A DNA stretch of 64,000 nt from Evernia prunastri (lineage: Eukaryota; Ascomycota; Lecanoromycetes; Lecanorales; Parmeliaceae). The notes under the pieces were generated by a model, which worked only from the letters and a program-made list of their open reading frames with translations, was not told the DNA's origin and did no database searches. The stretch spans positions 97,198-161,197 of the forward strand of contig NKYR01000097.1 of the NCBI GenBank assembly GCA_003184365.1, given 5' to 3'. Each line of letters opens with the position of its first letter. Within the stretch, counting starts at the first letter, position 1. The position numbers were made by a program, and so were the translations under genes. Positions 21,535 to 33,015 of this stretch are shown in pieces.

Positions 21535-22637
21535 ATGGTCTCGTTTGCGCAGTACTATCAACGAGCGAAAAACGTCATCCATGCCATTCAAGCCCTGGCC
21601 ATCTTTGTCGCCTGGGCTATGATCATTGCTCTCCTCACCAAGGGAGGCAAACTTGATGGGAGAATTTGGTATTACTTCGCGCTGGTAGGCAACTTCCAAT
21701 CTCTCATCTCACTAAGAAGAGAAGCTAAAGACTCCTACAGTGCTGGTGCTGCATACCTGCTCTCATCTACCAGTCAGCTTCTCCTCTTTTTCAACGGATA
21801 CGCCGCTTTTCCAATGCCTATGTCCACGCCGTCATCGATATCATCTACACGATACTTTGGCTCGCCGCCTTTGCCTGCCTGATAGCTTGGGTCAAACAAG
21901 GGTCTCATGCGGCAAAAGATTGGAAGAGCAAGGACAGCTTGTGTGAAACATTTGCTTGGGGGCCTGTGAGCAAGTGCAAGCTGGGTCGGGACGCGTGGAT
22001 AATGGCCATCATCATATGGTAGGGATACCTCAGCCTTTCAATCCGAATGGCAGTGCTCATGCCTGGTTTTAGCCTACTCTTTGCCGTCACAGCTGCCTTC
22101 TCGATCTACGGCGTATCTTACTACAGAAAGAACGGTTCCTCGCCTGAGTATTCGGCGCCACATGCGGTGCATCTACCTATCGAAGACCAAGACTTCTCGG
22201 CAAACACAGGTGACAAGCTCAATGATCGTGAACATATGGAGCTCAACCACTCAAACCGAGACGAGACTCCGTTCACGCACACGAACCTAGAAGTGCAAAC
22301 CCACTCAAGTGGACCCATTACGTGGAATCTGCAACAACCACATATTGCGCCTACCGAGCCGGAGCTTGAAGCCGTCGATACTAGCTACTATGGCGGCGGT
22401 CACCCTTATGAAGCTTTGCAGCGACCTCAGTTCCAGCCACCCTTTCAGTATTCGGCCAATAATCCTCGGTACGCCACAAACCAAGCCAACGAGAGCCAAT
22501 TTGTGGGAGGACTGGAACCTTTGCCGACACAGACTGGAGAAGGTCCGTCGAGACATAATTTGGCATTGAATTACGATCATGGCGGATATGCCAGTAGTGG
22601 TAGGGTGGACTTTCCGGAGGGAGATTATGGCCGATGA
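21535..22637 (+). CDS. MARVEL-like four-helix membrane protein
   Basis: Exons 21535-21684, 21741-22018 and 22073-22637 (introns 56 and 54 nt, phases 0 and 2) give 330 residues. Four hydrophobic segments are seen: AIQALAIFVAWAMIIALL (about 18-35), FAL|CWCCIPALIY (48-60), VIDIIYTILWLAAFACLIAW (about 80-100) and MAIIICLLFAVTAAFSIYGV (about 137-156). The spacing, the YVHAVIDIIYTILWL segment and the SKC-containing loop before helix 4 fit fungal MARVEL-domain proteins of the plasma membrane or eisosome-associated type. The C-terminal 170 residues are a polar, Tyr/Pro/Gln/Asn-rich cytosolic tail (SYYGGGHPYEALQRPQ). Function is unknown. All splice sites close in frame and the second intron restores helix 4, supporting the model. 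Confidence 0.8.
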
Positions 22638-23203
22638 ATACACAGACCATAGAGAAGTCTATGCTGGATACATAAAACTTTAAACATGTTTCCGAACTAC
22701 GAGTAGATAGTGGACACTGTCTTGTGGTTTAGACTCACAACCCTGTTACATTTGACCTACACCATGAGTAGCGATACTCCTGTGTAGAGTAACACTCGGC
22801 CGTTATCAATATTCCAAGACAGTGGAGGACCCTAACCTTGAGTGAGAGTCAGTGAGAGCTTGGTCATGTAGAGTAAATGACTCACAACACGTTCTGGGTG
22901 GGGGAAGGTGCGAATTGTATTGTTGTACATGAGTTTGATGCACGTTGAACTCTATTTTTGAGTTTAAAAGGAAGTCGGTAGATCTGCTTTTTCGCCGTCA
23001 AGTAAGGTAGTAAACAGCACCCTGAAAATCTCTCCCACACTGGCAACTGCTGATCATGACCCGCCTCGAACCTACATTCTACGTGGGGTCCCCAGTTGTA
23101 TCAGGAATGTGTGAGCGTACGTTCGAGCAGCGTTGACCAGCCTCGAGCGCAAGACCCTTCCAACGGAGAAGATACGGAGGACCGCTCCGTCTAGACAGCG
23201 TCG
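22638..23203. other. Intergenic, no gene seen
   Basis: Separates two plus-strand genes; presumed terminator of the first and promoter of the second. No motif recognised. Confidence 0.5.
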
Positions 23204-25241
23204 ATGTCGGCGAGCCATCTACGCCCCTCCGACGACAGTGACACTGGGTCCAAACTACGAGAATGGTCTTCATTCATTGGCATTGTCACAGCCATCATCG
23301 GCAACATTCTCATCTCCTTCGCCCTCAACATTCAACGTTACGCCCACATACGGCTCGCTCGAGAGCAGGAGGAGCAGAAGAAGCCATGGAATACTAGGCA
23401 CGCGAAACATGGTCAGAGGGGCTATGGAACGCAGCAAAGCAAGATCGCCGAGGAAAGGGTAAAAGCCAATCTGAACGCCTCCCTGGAGGACCAACAGCCT
23501 GCAAACGGTCAGAACGTTACAGAAGAGTATACACATGTACCAGGAGCGCATAATGGATCTCTGCATTCTCGCAGCTCTTCGGACTCTACCATCAAACAGT
23601 TGGAAAAGCCTAGGGAACAAGCAGAGAGGAAGACATATCTCAAATCCCCCTACTGGTGGATCGGTATAATATTGATGATTGCGGGCGAAGCTGGCAACTT
23701 CATCGCCTACGGGTTTGCCCCAGCGTCCATCGTCTCGCCTCTCGGTGTGGTCGCCTTGGTATCAAATTGTATCATAGCACCATGTCTACTACACGAACGC
23801 TTTCGACAGCGAGATTTTTGGGGAGTGGTCATTGCCATTGGTGGTGCAGTGACGATTGTCCTAAGCGCAAAGAACTCGGAGACGAAGATGGGACCACACG
23901 ATGTGTGGGCAGCGATAACGCGGTGGGAATTTGAGACGTATTTGGGGATAACTGCAGCGCTCATCATCGTATTGATATGGGCGAGTGGAAAATACGGAGA
24001 CAAGACGATCTTGATCGATCTGGGTCTTGTTGCCCTGTGTGGTAATAATGAATGGAAGCCCCCAAGTTGAAGTAGAACTAACATGACTGACAGGAGGATA
24101 CACTGCCTTGTCTACCAAAGGTGTCGCATCGCTATTATCGGATACTCTTTGGCGTGCTCTAACCTTCCCCATCACCTATCTTCTTGTCTTCATACTTGTT
24201 GTGTCGGCACTGGCCCAGATACGATACGTCAATCGTGCTCTGCAAAGATTTGATTCTACCCAGGTCATCCCTGTGCAATTCGTCCTCTTCACTATTTCGG
24301 TCATCATTGGAAGCGCTGTGTTGTACCGAGACTTTCAGGAAGCGGACGCGAGTCGGTTCGGTAAATTTTTCGGAGGCTGTGCGTTAACCTTTCTAGGAGT
24401 GTATCTGATTACGAGTGGGAGAGCAGCAATGCAGGATGAAGAGGACAGTAATGACTTTGACGATGAAGAGAATACGATAGGACTAGTGGATGAGGAGAGA
24501 TACCAAGACGAGGCATCCAACAATGAAGAAGGATCTAGGCGAAGAAAGTCATCCCTCAGCTTCGTCCTTGACGGACCCAACGCATCAAGACGGTCATCGA
24601 AACAAGTGAACAGGCGATCCTCATCGACAACACCCCAACCCAGACTACTGTCACATACATCAACTGCATCGTCGCGGATGTCAGGGACGGAGTCTCCCAT
24701 GCTCGAAAATCCTTGGCAGTCGACTGGCAACGTTTCTGCCTCAGGCAGACCACGACTAAGTGACAACGCCATATCATCCCCACTGTTGCCGTCTGAAGCG
24801 CAACGCACCCACCCTCCAGCAACGCCCAAAACCCCTTCAACGCCTAATCGGCCCCCGAAACTGTCAAGGAACTCCATGGCTCGATTGACACCAGGACCAT
24901 ATGTATCACCGTTGTCGTCTTCGCTGAGTGCCGTGGTTGCAGACGAGTTACGGAGAGGTCAGGACTCCCCATCGACCCGGAGACGACCATCGGGGCTACG
25001 TAAATCGAAATCCCAAAGGGCCACTGCAGCGTCTAGTGGTGACGAGACTGACTCTACACCATTGAAAGCGTCGCAGCTGCCAGAGGAGGCGGTGGAAGTC
25101 GACGGCGAGCGTCCACACACCGCCATCAGATCCCAGAGCGTCAGTGCTCATCCTGAGAGCCTCGGTGAAATTTCTCGTATGAACTGGGAAGGGAATAAGG
25201 GGAAAGCCCACGAGAGGGATGAGAATGATACCCCGAAATGA
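23204..25241 (+). CDS. NIPA-type magnesium transporter family protein
   Basis: Exons 23204-24041 and 24094-25241 (52 nt intron with CTAAC branch sequence, phase 1) give 661 residues. Helix 1 is FIGIVTAIIGNILISFALNIQ (about 25-45), followed by a polar loop of about 100 residues. Helices 2-9 then include WWIGIILMIAGEAGNFIAYGF, ASIVSPLGVVALVSNCIIAP, WGVVIAIGGAVTIVLSAKN, ALCG|GYTALSTKG and FFGGCALTFLGVYLITSG. The GEAGNFIAYGFAPASIVSPLG stretch is the signature of NIPA (DUF803) Mg2+ transporters, related to the drug/metabolite transporter fold. The C-terminal 270 residues are acidic and then Ser/Pro/Arg-rich and disordered. Both the inserted loop and long tail are common in filamentous-fungal members. 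Transport of Mg2+ is inferred from the family. Confidence 0.88.
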
Positions 25242-26333
25242 TTGCATACGCGCTTGTACCAATGACTAGGTTGTACTTATGGCATTCCGTAGCGGTCTGA
25301 TTGTGTTCTCATAGCGTTGAGCTGTTTGTAAAAGAATCAGGAGTCCTTCATTTGGCAAAGTAAAAAAAAGAGCAATGGGTAGCATCGCACATACTTATCC
25401 ACACACAAAAAATAATCACCTCCGCAAACCTTGCAGCTTCAAAACACTCATGTTCAGCAAGGTCCTTCGACCCCCTTTCCACCGTCCCAATAGGCCAAGC
25501 GAAGCTAAGCCCGCCCTCGAACTCCCACTGTTTGGATAGGTACGCACATTGCTGTCTTGAGATCCCTGGCACCACCACCAAAAACGTGGCAAAGCACACT
25601 GCAATCCCATGCAGAACGACCATGAAAAATCCATCCCGTCGACCCCCATTTCTGAAGTGAAGTTCCCTCACGACTCTACACTCTACACCCTCCGCCCGTG
25701 CGCAAACGGTGCATACCGCCAACCAACAACCAATACTAATCACCGCCAGCTCCTCGCCGATGTCTACATCAATCTCTGAAACAACCCGCCACACGAACAC
25801 ACATGCACGGGCACGGCAAAGATTCGGCATGTGTTGGTCTCCCGTCAGGGCATTCCCGTGATGCAGCGTCGTCAACATCGCAGCAGGGCCGTTCGATAGC
25901 AGGGTGGATCGCTCGGCGAGGGTATAGCTGAAGTGCGTTTTCCTGCTGTTGGTGGGGAGAGAGGGTTGGGGGAGAGTTGGATAGGTGGAGGCAGAAAGAG
26001 GGCGAAGTGAGGTGTGTGAGAGAGAGGAGGGGGGAGGGGGCATGGGAGATTTGGGCGGGGTTGGAAGAACCGTGTCTGGACGTTGCTGGTGGTATTATTT
26101 TTGATGCGGCAAGTTTTATGGATCCCAGGTTTTAAAAGTGCAAGTGCATTACGGAGTGATAAGACCTACTCATCCGTCTTTGCATCTAGCGTCTCGCTGA
26201 ACATGGAAAATGTTGCAGTGCGATGCATGTCCCCCGCGGCTTACCAGAATACAATCCCAACCGACATTAAGTACTACTGCATCACTACCGCCCCATCCCC
26301 CCACGAAACCCTTCCCTTCCGTAAACACCCCAT
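25242..26333. other. Intergenic between convergent genes, with one doubtful 231-codon frame
   Basis: A minus-strand ATG frame at 26043-25348 (231 codons) has two hydrophobic stretches (VISIGCWLAVCTVCA and FFMVVLHGIAVCFATFLVVV) and several Cys, but no family likeness. It lies between the ends of two convergent genes and could be chance. No other gene is seen. Confidence 0.3.
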
Positions 26334-28459
26334 TCACATCCGATGCACCTCGCTCTTCGCCGTCCACCTGCGGAACTTCTTCCCCCAGATCCAAAACACG
26401 GCACCGCATCCGCAGCACAGGGCGGTCAAGCACATGTTCGTCATGAACGGCGGGACGTACCCCCCGCCCACGACCCAGGGCGTCATGAACTGCGAGACGC
26501 CGTAGCCCCAGACGTTCTTGATCATCGTGATGGCGACGAACATGGCCCCGGCCGCCGGCTTGTAGGAGTCGACGGCGTAAGTGGCCGCGACGGCCGGGAG
26601 GGCGGCGATCTGTATCCCCGCGCAGGTGAAGCCGATGACGACGATGATCTGATTCGCGGGTCAGTTAAAAGGTTTACCTCGGTGAACACCCAAAAAGCTA
26701 CGACGGGGCAGGATTTTTCGACAAAAAAAACTCACCCTCCAATCCCACGAGTGTTGGAGGCCGAAGCCGACAACGAAGTTGCCCAGGATCATGACGAGCA
26801 CGAACGGGACCATGGTGACGAGCCTCATCTCCGGCTCCCGGATCCCCTTGTTCCGTTTCGTCAGGGCGGCGCTGATGATGTCGCTGGCCGGGCCGGCGGT
26901 GAAGAGGCCGATCAGGGCGCCCACCAGGGACGCGAAGGTGGTGAAGCCGACGTTCTGGGAATCGAAGCCGTATGGCTTCGCCCCAAAGGCCTCGGACTGC
27001 ACGAAGGTGATCATCAGATAGCAGGTGCTGCTGAAGGTGACGACGAAACCGGCGAATAGGACGATGGGGTAGAGGAGCAGCTTCCACGGTAGGAGGAATT
27101 CGGCAATGAGCGATTTCAAGGGGCTTTTCGCAGGCTGGAGAAGTTTCCATTGGTATCTGGAAGGCTTACTTTTGCCCAGGTGCACATCGGCAACTGCATT
27201 GCTGGTTCCCGAAGCATTTGCATCGTCAGAGGATCCGCGAGCCGTGATGGCAGACCCAGAACCCAAGTCATGTTTTGTCTCTATGATCGAGTCCGTGCCT
27301 ACAATGTCGGCAGGGTCGATGTTTGCTTTCATTCCATTCCCAGGAAGACGTTGCCACATCGTCTCGGGGAAGCCGACGAGGACAGCAACGAAGGCGAAGG
27401 TGTTGATTGCTACGTTGAACCACCAGAAGTTCCGCCAGCCGACGTTCGAGGCCATCGCGCCTGCAATGATGGGGCCAACCTGAATTGCGCGTCAGCGTAC
27501 GTATGACAATGAATCGCAGCGACTTACCATTACCGAAAGGTAGAACGACACAAAGTAGAGAGTGTTGTACAGCCCCCTTTCGTGTAGGAACAGCACATCG
27601 GCAATGATGGTAGGCTGCAAAGCCTTGCGTTTGGTTATCAGCATTGCTGTTATAAGGCGAGCGGAGAGACCCTCACCTCTGCAGGTCCAGCAGCAATTCC
27701 ATTCAAGACTGCGGCACCCATGAAGCTTGAGTACGACGATGCCTTGGCTTTCCAAACATAGCTTCCTACGCAGAGTAATGAGGAAGCCAACAGCACGAAT
27801 CTGCGGCCGAATGTATTACTCAACGGCACCCTTCCCTACTCGTCAGCTTTTCCGGTGCATGCTAGCGGGAACAGAACACAGGAAAGACGGATCTTCTATG
27901 TTTACCATAAGAAATTACTGAATGCCAAGACAAGGATGGTTACTCCTGTAAAATAAACCACGCCCGCAAGGTCCGAGTGGAACTCCTCTATCAATTGAGG
28001 GACTATGGGCGCAGTTGCCAAAGGTCCCACTCCTTGAGCAAACGTGACCATTGTTGCAGACGCAATTGCTGAAAGCTTCCATAATGGGCTCCAATTCTAT
28101 GAGTTGTTATTCCCGAGACATTCCCACGCCCTTCTTGGGTCCGACGGTTGACATGGGGAGCTTACCAGGGGATCGCTGGAGTCGTTGGACGGCTGTGGGA
28201 CCAGGACAATCTTATTGCGCTCACTCTTAGCAAAATGAGTCGCTCCAACGTCCACCATGACCTCAGTCCCAGGCAGAATTTCGGCGTGTGAGTTATCTTC
28301 AAGATTGCCGAGGTTCTAGAGGCACATAGAGGTCAGCCATGTTTTCCCGTTAACAGAGGTGCAAAGGTAAATTTTTTCACCAGCTACGAAAATCTCATTC
28401 TGCGCGGGCTCCAGGGGTGTAAGCTTCCGACTGACCTTCTGGTCATGACTCATCGCCAT
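26334..28459 (-). CDS. MFS transporter (12-helix, drug:H+ antiporter-1-like)
   Basis: Seven exons close in frame: 28459-28388, 28315-28166, 28096-27906, 27830-27677, 27614-27528, 27479-26736 and 26648-26334, giving 570 residues. The first 90 residues are polar. Helix 1 (KLSAIASATMVTFAQGVGPL) follows NWSPLW, and FGRRFVLLASSLL gives the loop 2-3 MFS motif (SNTFGRR). A long polar loop between helices 6 and 7 (about residues 265-340) separates two six-helix halves, followed by FLLPWKLLLYPIVLFAGFVV. The last helix pair includes YVPPFMTNMCLTALCCGCGAVFWIWG. Substrate is unknown; the fungal family contains toxin, polyamine and drug exporters. The first donor (GTAGCT) is unusual, so the junction after residue 24 is the weakest point. 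A GATGTTG-type leader intron cannot be excluded. Confidence 0.82.
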
Positions 28460-31233
28460 GATTTTGAACTCAACGTATGCGAGAAAGGGATGCTAGTAGC
28501 CCTCCACGAAACCTCAACAGTGTCTATAGAGCATGAAAGCGCCTGCCACTGAGATAAACTTGATCAAGAAAGCCCAACCCAGGTCATGGCCGGCGACGCG
28601 CAGCGCTTTATTCTCCACTGCATGGCGCGGCCCGTGGGATTGAACGAAAGTCTCCGTCCCTGTGCACTGTGCATCACTACTGCACAGCTGCATCACGGTA
28701 ACGCGAATCAAGATTCCACACGCACGCTCCGGACTCCGATGGCATCTTATAAGTGATGAAGTGAGTCGAGGGACTTCATGGCTGGGAAAGGCGGCCAATC
28801 AATGACGCTAGTCCAATTCGGCTGAATTCTCTTCGGACTCCGAGCGCGTTGGCACCACAAACCCTTCATCTTCGTTCCACACTTGTTAGCAAGCCTCCAC
28901 TCCCCTTTTATCGTGCGGCCACTGAGTTGATTCTAGACCTTGCGATAACCACGTGAGCCAACTGTTGTCTTCTGTTGCTTCCCTGACATAGTCGCGAAAA
29001 GCGAGATGTTCTTCTGTCATCTCCCTAGGCGCTAGTCGGTGGACTAACCTATCCGCGATATTTAGACGAGATAGCACCTATCGCGGCAGCTTGCCTACGA
29101 TAGTTGGGATAAGTGAGGTTTTCCTCTATGGAGGAGATGGCAATCTTCCTTGGCAAGACCTTGGCGAAATCAATTGTGAACTCCATGTGCTGTACTGCTG
29201 CCCACCTGGAGAAATGCTTGCTGGAGCACACGGACAGTATCTGACTGAGGCGACGAGGAGGAGTCTTGGGTATTGCATATATGTGATTTGGAAAGCTTGG
29301 CTTCTGGTATTTTGTTTGATTGTTGAGTAACATCAATGACCATGTTTCGGATGTAATACGGGAAGGTGTTTAAAGGCAACCTTCGCTATCTGGAGCAAAG
29401 CTCTAACGCAAATTTTGCCTCGTTTTGTAACCACAGAGTCACGACATGGTCTTTTTGCTCATTGACAGATCGTGTATCATGAGGCAAGCCTTCTCAGGAA
29501 ACAGCTGTCCAAACTTCATAGTCCCCATCTCAAAGGAGATTTCTTGGAATTCGTTGATTCGACCGTACCCACACAGCCATGGCAATCCGGTCCAAATTCA
29601 GATGAGAATGCACGGGTATTTTTGAACGAAAAGATACGTATTTCCAATGGACAGCCCCGACAGCGTGTTCTAGTGGACCTTTGACGATGTACCACCCGTC
29701 GATATCGATGGCAGTAATGGTCCTGACTTAGAACGATCCCTGGCTAAATCAAGCATCGCAAATCCAACGGACGCCTGACCCTACAGGACTTCCCAGGGGG
29801 TATTTGTTTTCCACCGCACAGCCCGTCAAAGATAAACGTGCCCTGAACAAAGTGCTCATTCGTTACTCATCACCTAACCATATACTCGAGCAACTCCCAC
29901 CTCACACGTTACCTACGCATTGCATGACCGGCCCGATCACAAATGCCGCCGGGATATTCTCCGCAACAGAACGGCAGCCGAGACGCCCGGGTACTCGGAG
30001 ACTTGACCGTACGAGTCCTTCTTCACCAGACATAAGCCGCCCCTTATTTCTCGCAGCAGGCGACATCAACCACGATGAGGTCCATCACGGCCGGGAAGAA
30101 AACGATCGATCGCGCGGGGCAGTGGTTGGAGCTCTTACACTCGATCAATTTGAACATAGGACGACGGTTAGGAACGATGTCTGGAACTGACTAGATGGGC
30201 GGAGGGCGACGAAAGGGTTGTTTCGAAGGAAATGGTGAGTATGTAGCGAGTGGAGTGATTCAGTAACATTCCATCTCGCCTCTCCATCACGAGAAGCCTG
30301 ACCTAGATCTTGTCCCAGAAGTTCCACGCTAGCCTGAATGATCCGGCTGCATATGCTACCGTCGGCGTCATTGATGCCTAGATCAGGGCTTGCAGAATCA
30401 TTTGCAATCAAACATAAAATCCGCGACTGCTTTTCAACACAACAGCTGCTCAATTTCCCACTTTGAAGCGTAAGTATCAAAAACGGGCTTTTCCCTCGTC
30501 GTTGGTCGTCCTTTTCTTTTTTCGTCAAGAAAAGAAACTCCACCCTACTCTCAGTTCAATTTTGCGGCAAAACACTCATTTTTGCCAATCACTCATCATC
30601 TTTCTACAAACTTCAGCGTCCCCAAACAACGGCATTCTGACCACATCTCCTCCTATGCATACTTCCAGCCTTTGCATCTCGGCAAGCATCACGGTTGTGG
30701 AGTCGAGGGTGGGGCGGAAGGTTGTATGTGCACTTTGCCGATGCGGAGGGTCGGGGGGGACGGTGCGGGTCGGGGTTTGCGGGGGAGAGACGGTGCTGGA
30801 GGTGGAGGATGGGGCTTTTGTGGAGGGGGTGCAACGCTAGGGACGAGGTGCGGGTGGAGTCGGTTGGGGAGGTGGAGGCGGAAGCGGAGGTTGTGGTGCT
30901 GGATTCGGATTAGGTGGGCGGGCAGCTGTCGAGGTTGGAGAGGAATGGGGTTTGGGGTCCGGGGGCGATGAGTGATGAGTGATGATATGATCAGAGCAGT
31001 CATAAGACTGATGTGTATTTTGGACTCGTGGGCATTCTTTCTGGATAGAAGGAGGGGAAATCTAGCCAGGTTTCAACCCTCAATCAATCCAACCCTTCCT
31101 TGGAAAGTATCATCCTTGCTTTGAAAATGTCCATCGACAATAACCACCAACTCCTTCTCAATGCACCATATCCCATTTCCCACTAAGCAACCGCGAGCTC
31201 CGCTTCCCATCTCCTACCACCAGCCCCGTCTCC
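28460..31233. other. Intergenic, 2.8 kb, no supported gene
   Basis: Minus-strand frames at 29336-29049 and 29077-28886 have an ordinary amino-acid mix but no family likeness and no clear splice link. 30690-30960 is strongly G-rich on the plus strand and gives Gly/Arg- or Pro/His-rich frames. No transposon ends or RNA genes recognised. Confidence 0.4.
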
Positions 31234-31848
31234 TCACCCACCGCTCTTGTCCAAATGATTATTAATCTCCTTCGCCAGCGCCGCCAAATCCCCCTCATTC
31301 CCCTCCACCTCCAGCCCACTCCCCACCCACGCCCTCGCCTCCTCCCACCGGCCCATCTCGCAAAGACACCTGCCCCTCCTCCACCACGCCTTCCCGTTCC
31401 CCCCCCTCTTGAGCTCCACGCTCGTCTCCGCGTCCGCCGCGCCCTCGGCCCACATCCGCGCCACCATGTACGCCTGCGCGCGGTTCGCGAACAGGACCCC
31501 TGCCTCGTCCTTCACCAGGGCCGAGGGTTCCCATCCGGGGCGGCCGAGCGCCATTTCGATGCCGTAGGTGTACAACTTGATGGCGTCCTGGGCCTGGGCC
31601 GGGGAAGGGGAGGCCTTGGAGGTGCGGAGGGAGGCGTTGCCCTGGTCGCGCATCTTCTGGATCTGGGCGGAGCGTTTGGGGTTGGTGGGGGTCGGGGGCG
31701 GCGGGGTTTGGTTGGGGAGGGAGAGGAGGGCTCGGTGGAGAGCGTTGAGGGCGGTGAGGTCGGGGTCGAGGGAGGGGGAGGAGGGGGAGGAGAGGGATTT
31801 GCTGGCGGAGTCCATTTGGATGGGGAGGAGGGTGAAGGTTTCGTCCAT
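31234..31848 (-). CDS. ER protein-translocation subunit SEC72 (TPR protein)
   Basis: A single-exon, 204-residue protein. It begins MDETFTLLPIQMD, then a Pro-rich linker and NPKRSAQIQKMRDQGN, which opens the TPR region. Three TPR-like units follow: DAIKLYTYGIEMALGRPGWE, LFANRAQAYMVARMWAEGA and KAWWRRGRCLCEMGRWEEA. This arrangement, including the ALGRPxWEPSALV segment, is that of fungal Sec72, the cytosolic subunit of the Sec62/63-71-72 complex, which receives precursors (through Hsp70/Ssb binding by its TPRs) for post-translational import into the ER. No membrane segment is present, as expected. Third codon positions are very GC-rich, like the MFS gene downstream. Confidence 0.88.
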   Translation of the reverse strand: MDETFTLLPIQMDSASKSLSSPSSPSLDPDLTALNALHRALLSLPNQTPPPPTPTNPKRSAQIQKMRDQGNASLRTSKASPSPAQAQDAIKLYTYGIEMALGRPGWEPSALVKDEAGVLFANRAQAYMVARMWAEGAADAETSVELKRGGNGKAWWRRGRCLCEMGRWEEARAWVGSGLEVEGNEGDLAALAKEINNHLDKSGG

Positions 31849-33015
31849 TGTGGGGAGAGGTTTAAGTTAGGTAGGTTGGAGGAGACTCCTGGGCGAAGAG
31901 GATGTTGTTTTTCCGCAGAGATGTGCGGTATCCGGCAACGAGTGTTGTCGGCAGCGTTGGAAGGTAGCAGCGTAAATCAGGTGGGGTAATTTGAGTGTTG
32001 ATTGGTCAGGAAGCTCGTTGTACTGGTCAAGGTAAGGAGGAAGCTTTGGATGGTGAGTATTTATTTGGTCTGGCCAAATGTTCAGAATTCACGGGAGTCG
32101 TAGCGGATGACGCCAAGACGCCAAGACGCTCTTGGACTGGGCGAAGAGAACCAGGATCCCGCTAGCCGGCTCTTGGGACATGCTGAATCTGATGACAAAG
32201 CCATACTTTAAACCCTGAGATTGGAAGCCCAATTTCTTCCCGAGTACAGCCAGGCTAAAATTCATCTACCTCTGGTGAGCAAGGAGATAGGGAGTAGGGT
32301 TTTGCTTAAATGCTTACAGGACAAGTTCATCTTCATTTCCTTGTTAGACGTTGGACATGGACATGTTACGGACTTATCGGATTTGAATACATGTTGGATG
32401 TCCGAGAGTAGACAAGGAACATGGTGGGAATGAGAGATGGAAAGCTGAGTGCTGACAGCCTTTTGACTCATAATCGGGCCATCAATCTCACCGCTGTCAG
32501 ACCCTTTCCCCCTTTAATTATCAGCATCCTTTTAAGTGCTGATTGGAAATCAGACTACTTCGAAACGCCATACAACTCTCTTCGCCTTGTTTACATGATA
32601 TGATTCTAGAAAACACCATGTCCATCAGCCCTTCTAAAGTTATACTTTTACGCCTAAGTTAAGATCACATCCATTTACTCTGACACTCTACTACTGACTT
32701 CAATTGACAAGGATCTCTCGTGCCAAAAACGCAATTCTTGCTGACTGCTCTTTATTATCAAGCAACCGTGATCCTAACCGTAGTGGTACGGCACCGATGT
32801 GAGTGTTTACTTATCAATTATTTAAACAGCCCTTGTCCTCTCTCAGCTCCTCCTCTTCCTCATTCCTTCCCCGTCTCTCTCTCTCTACTCTTGTCTTCTC
32901 CCATCTCATCTCGCTTACTGGGACAGTCTGATATCGTTTGATATCAACAACCCTTTGCCATCACTTTCACCCTTCTCAGCCTTTTTTCCCTAACAATAAA
33001 CGCAAATTCTGTAAC
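31849..33015. promoter_or_regulatory. Divergent intergenic region between SEC72 and the DHA1 transporter
   Basis: No gene seen. A CT-rich tract at about 32838-32920 precedes the transporter ATG and is typical of fungal core promoters. A tandem GACGCCAAGAC pair sits near 32108-32128. Confidence 0.45.

Noticed and set aside
26343..27059. 238-codon plus-strand frame opposite the MFS gene
   Set aside because: His/Asp/Glu/Gly-rich composition and full overlap with a well supported MFS exon.
28886..29336. Two minus-strand frames of 63 and 95 codons as a possible small gene
   Set aside because: Ordinary amino-acid mix but no homologous motif, no convincing junction and no clear start.
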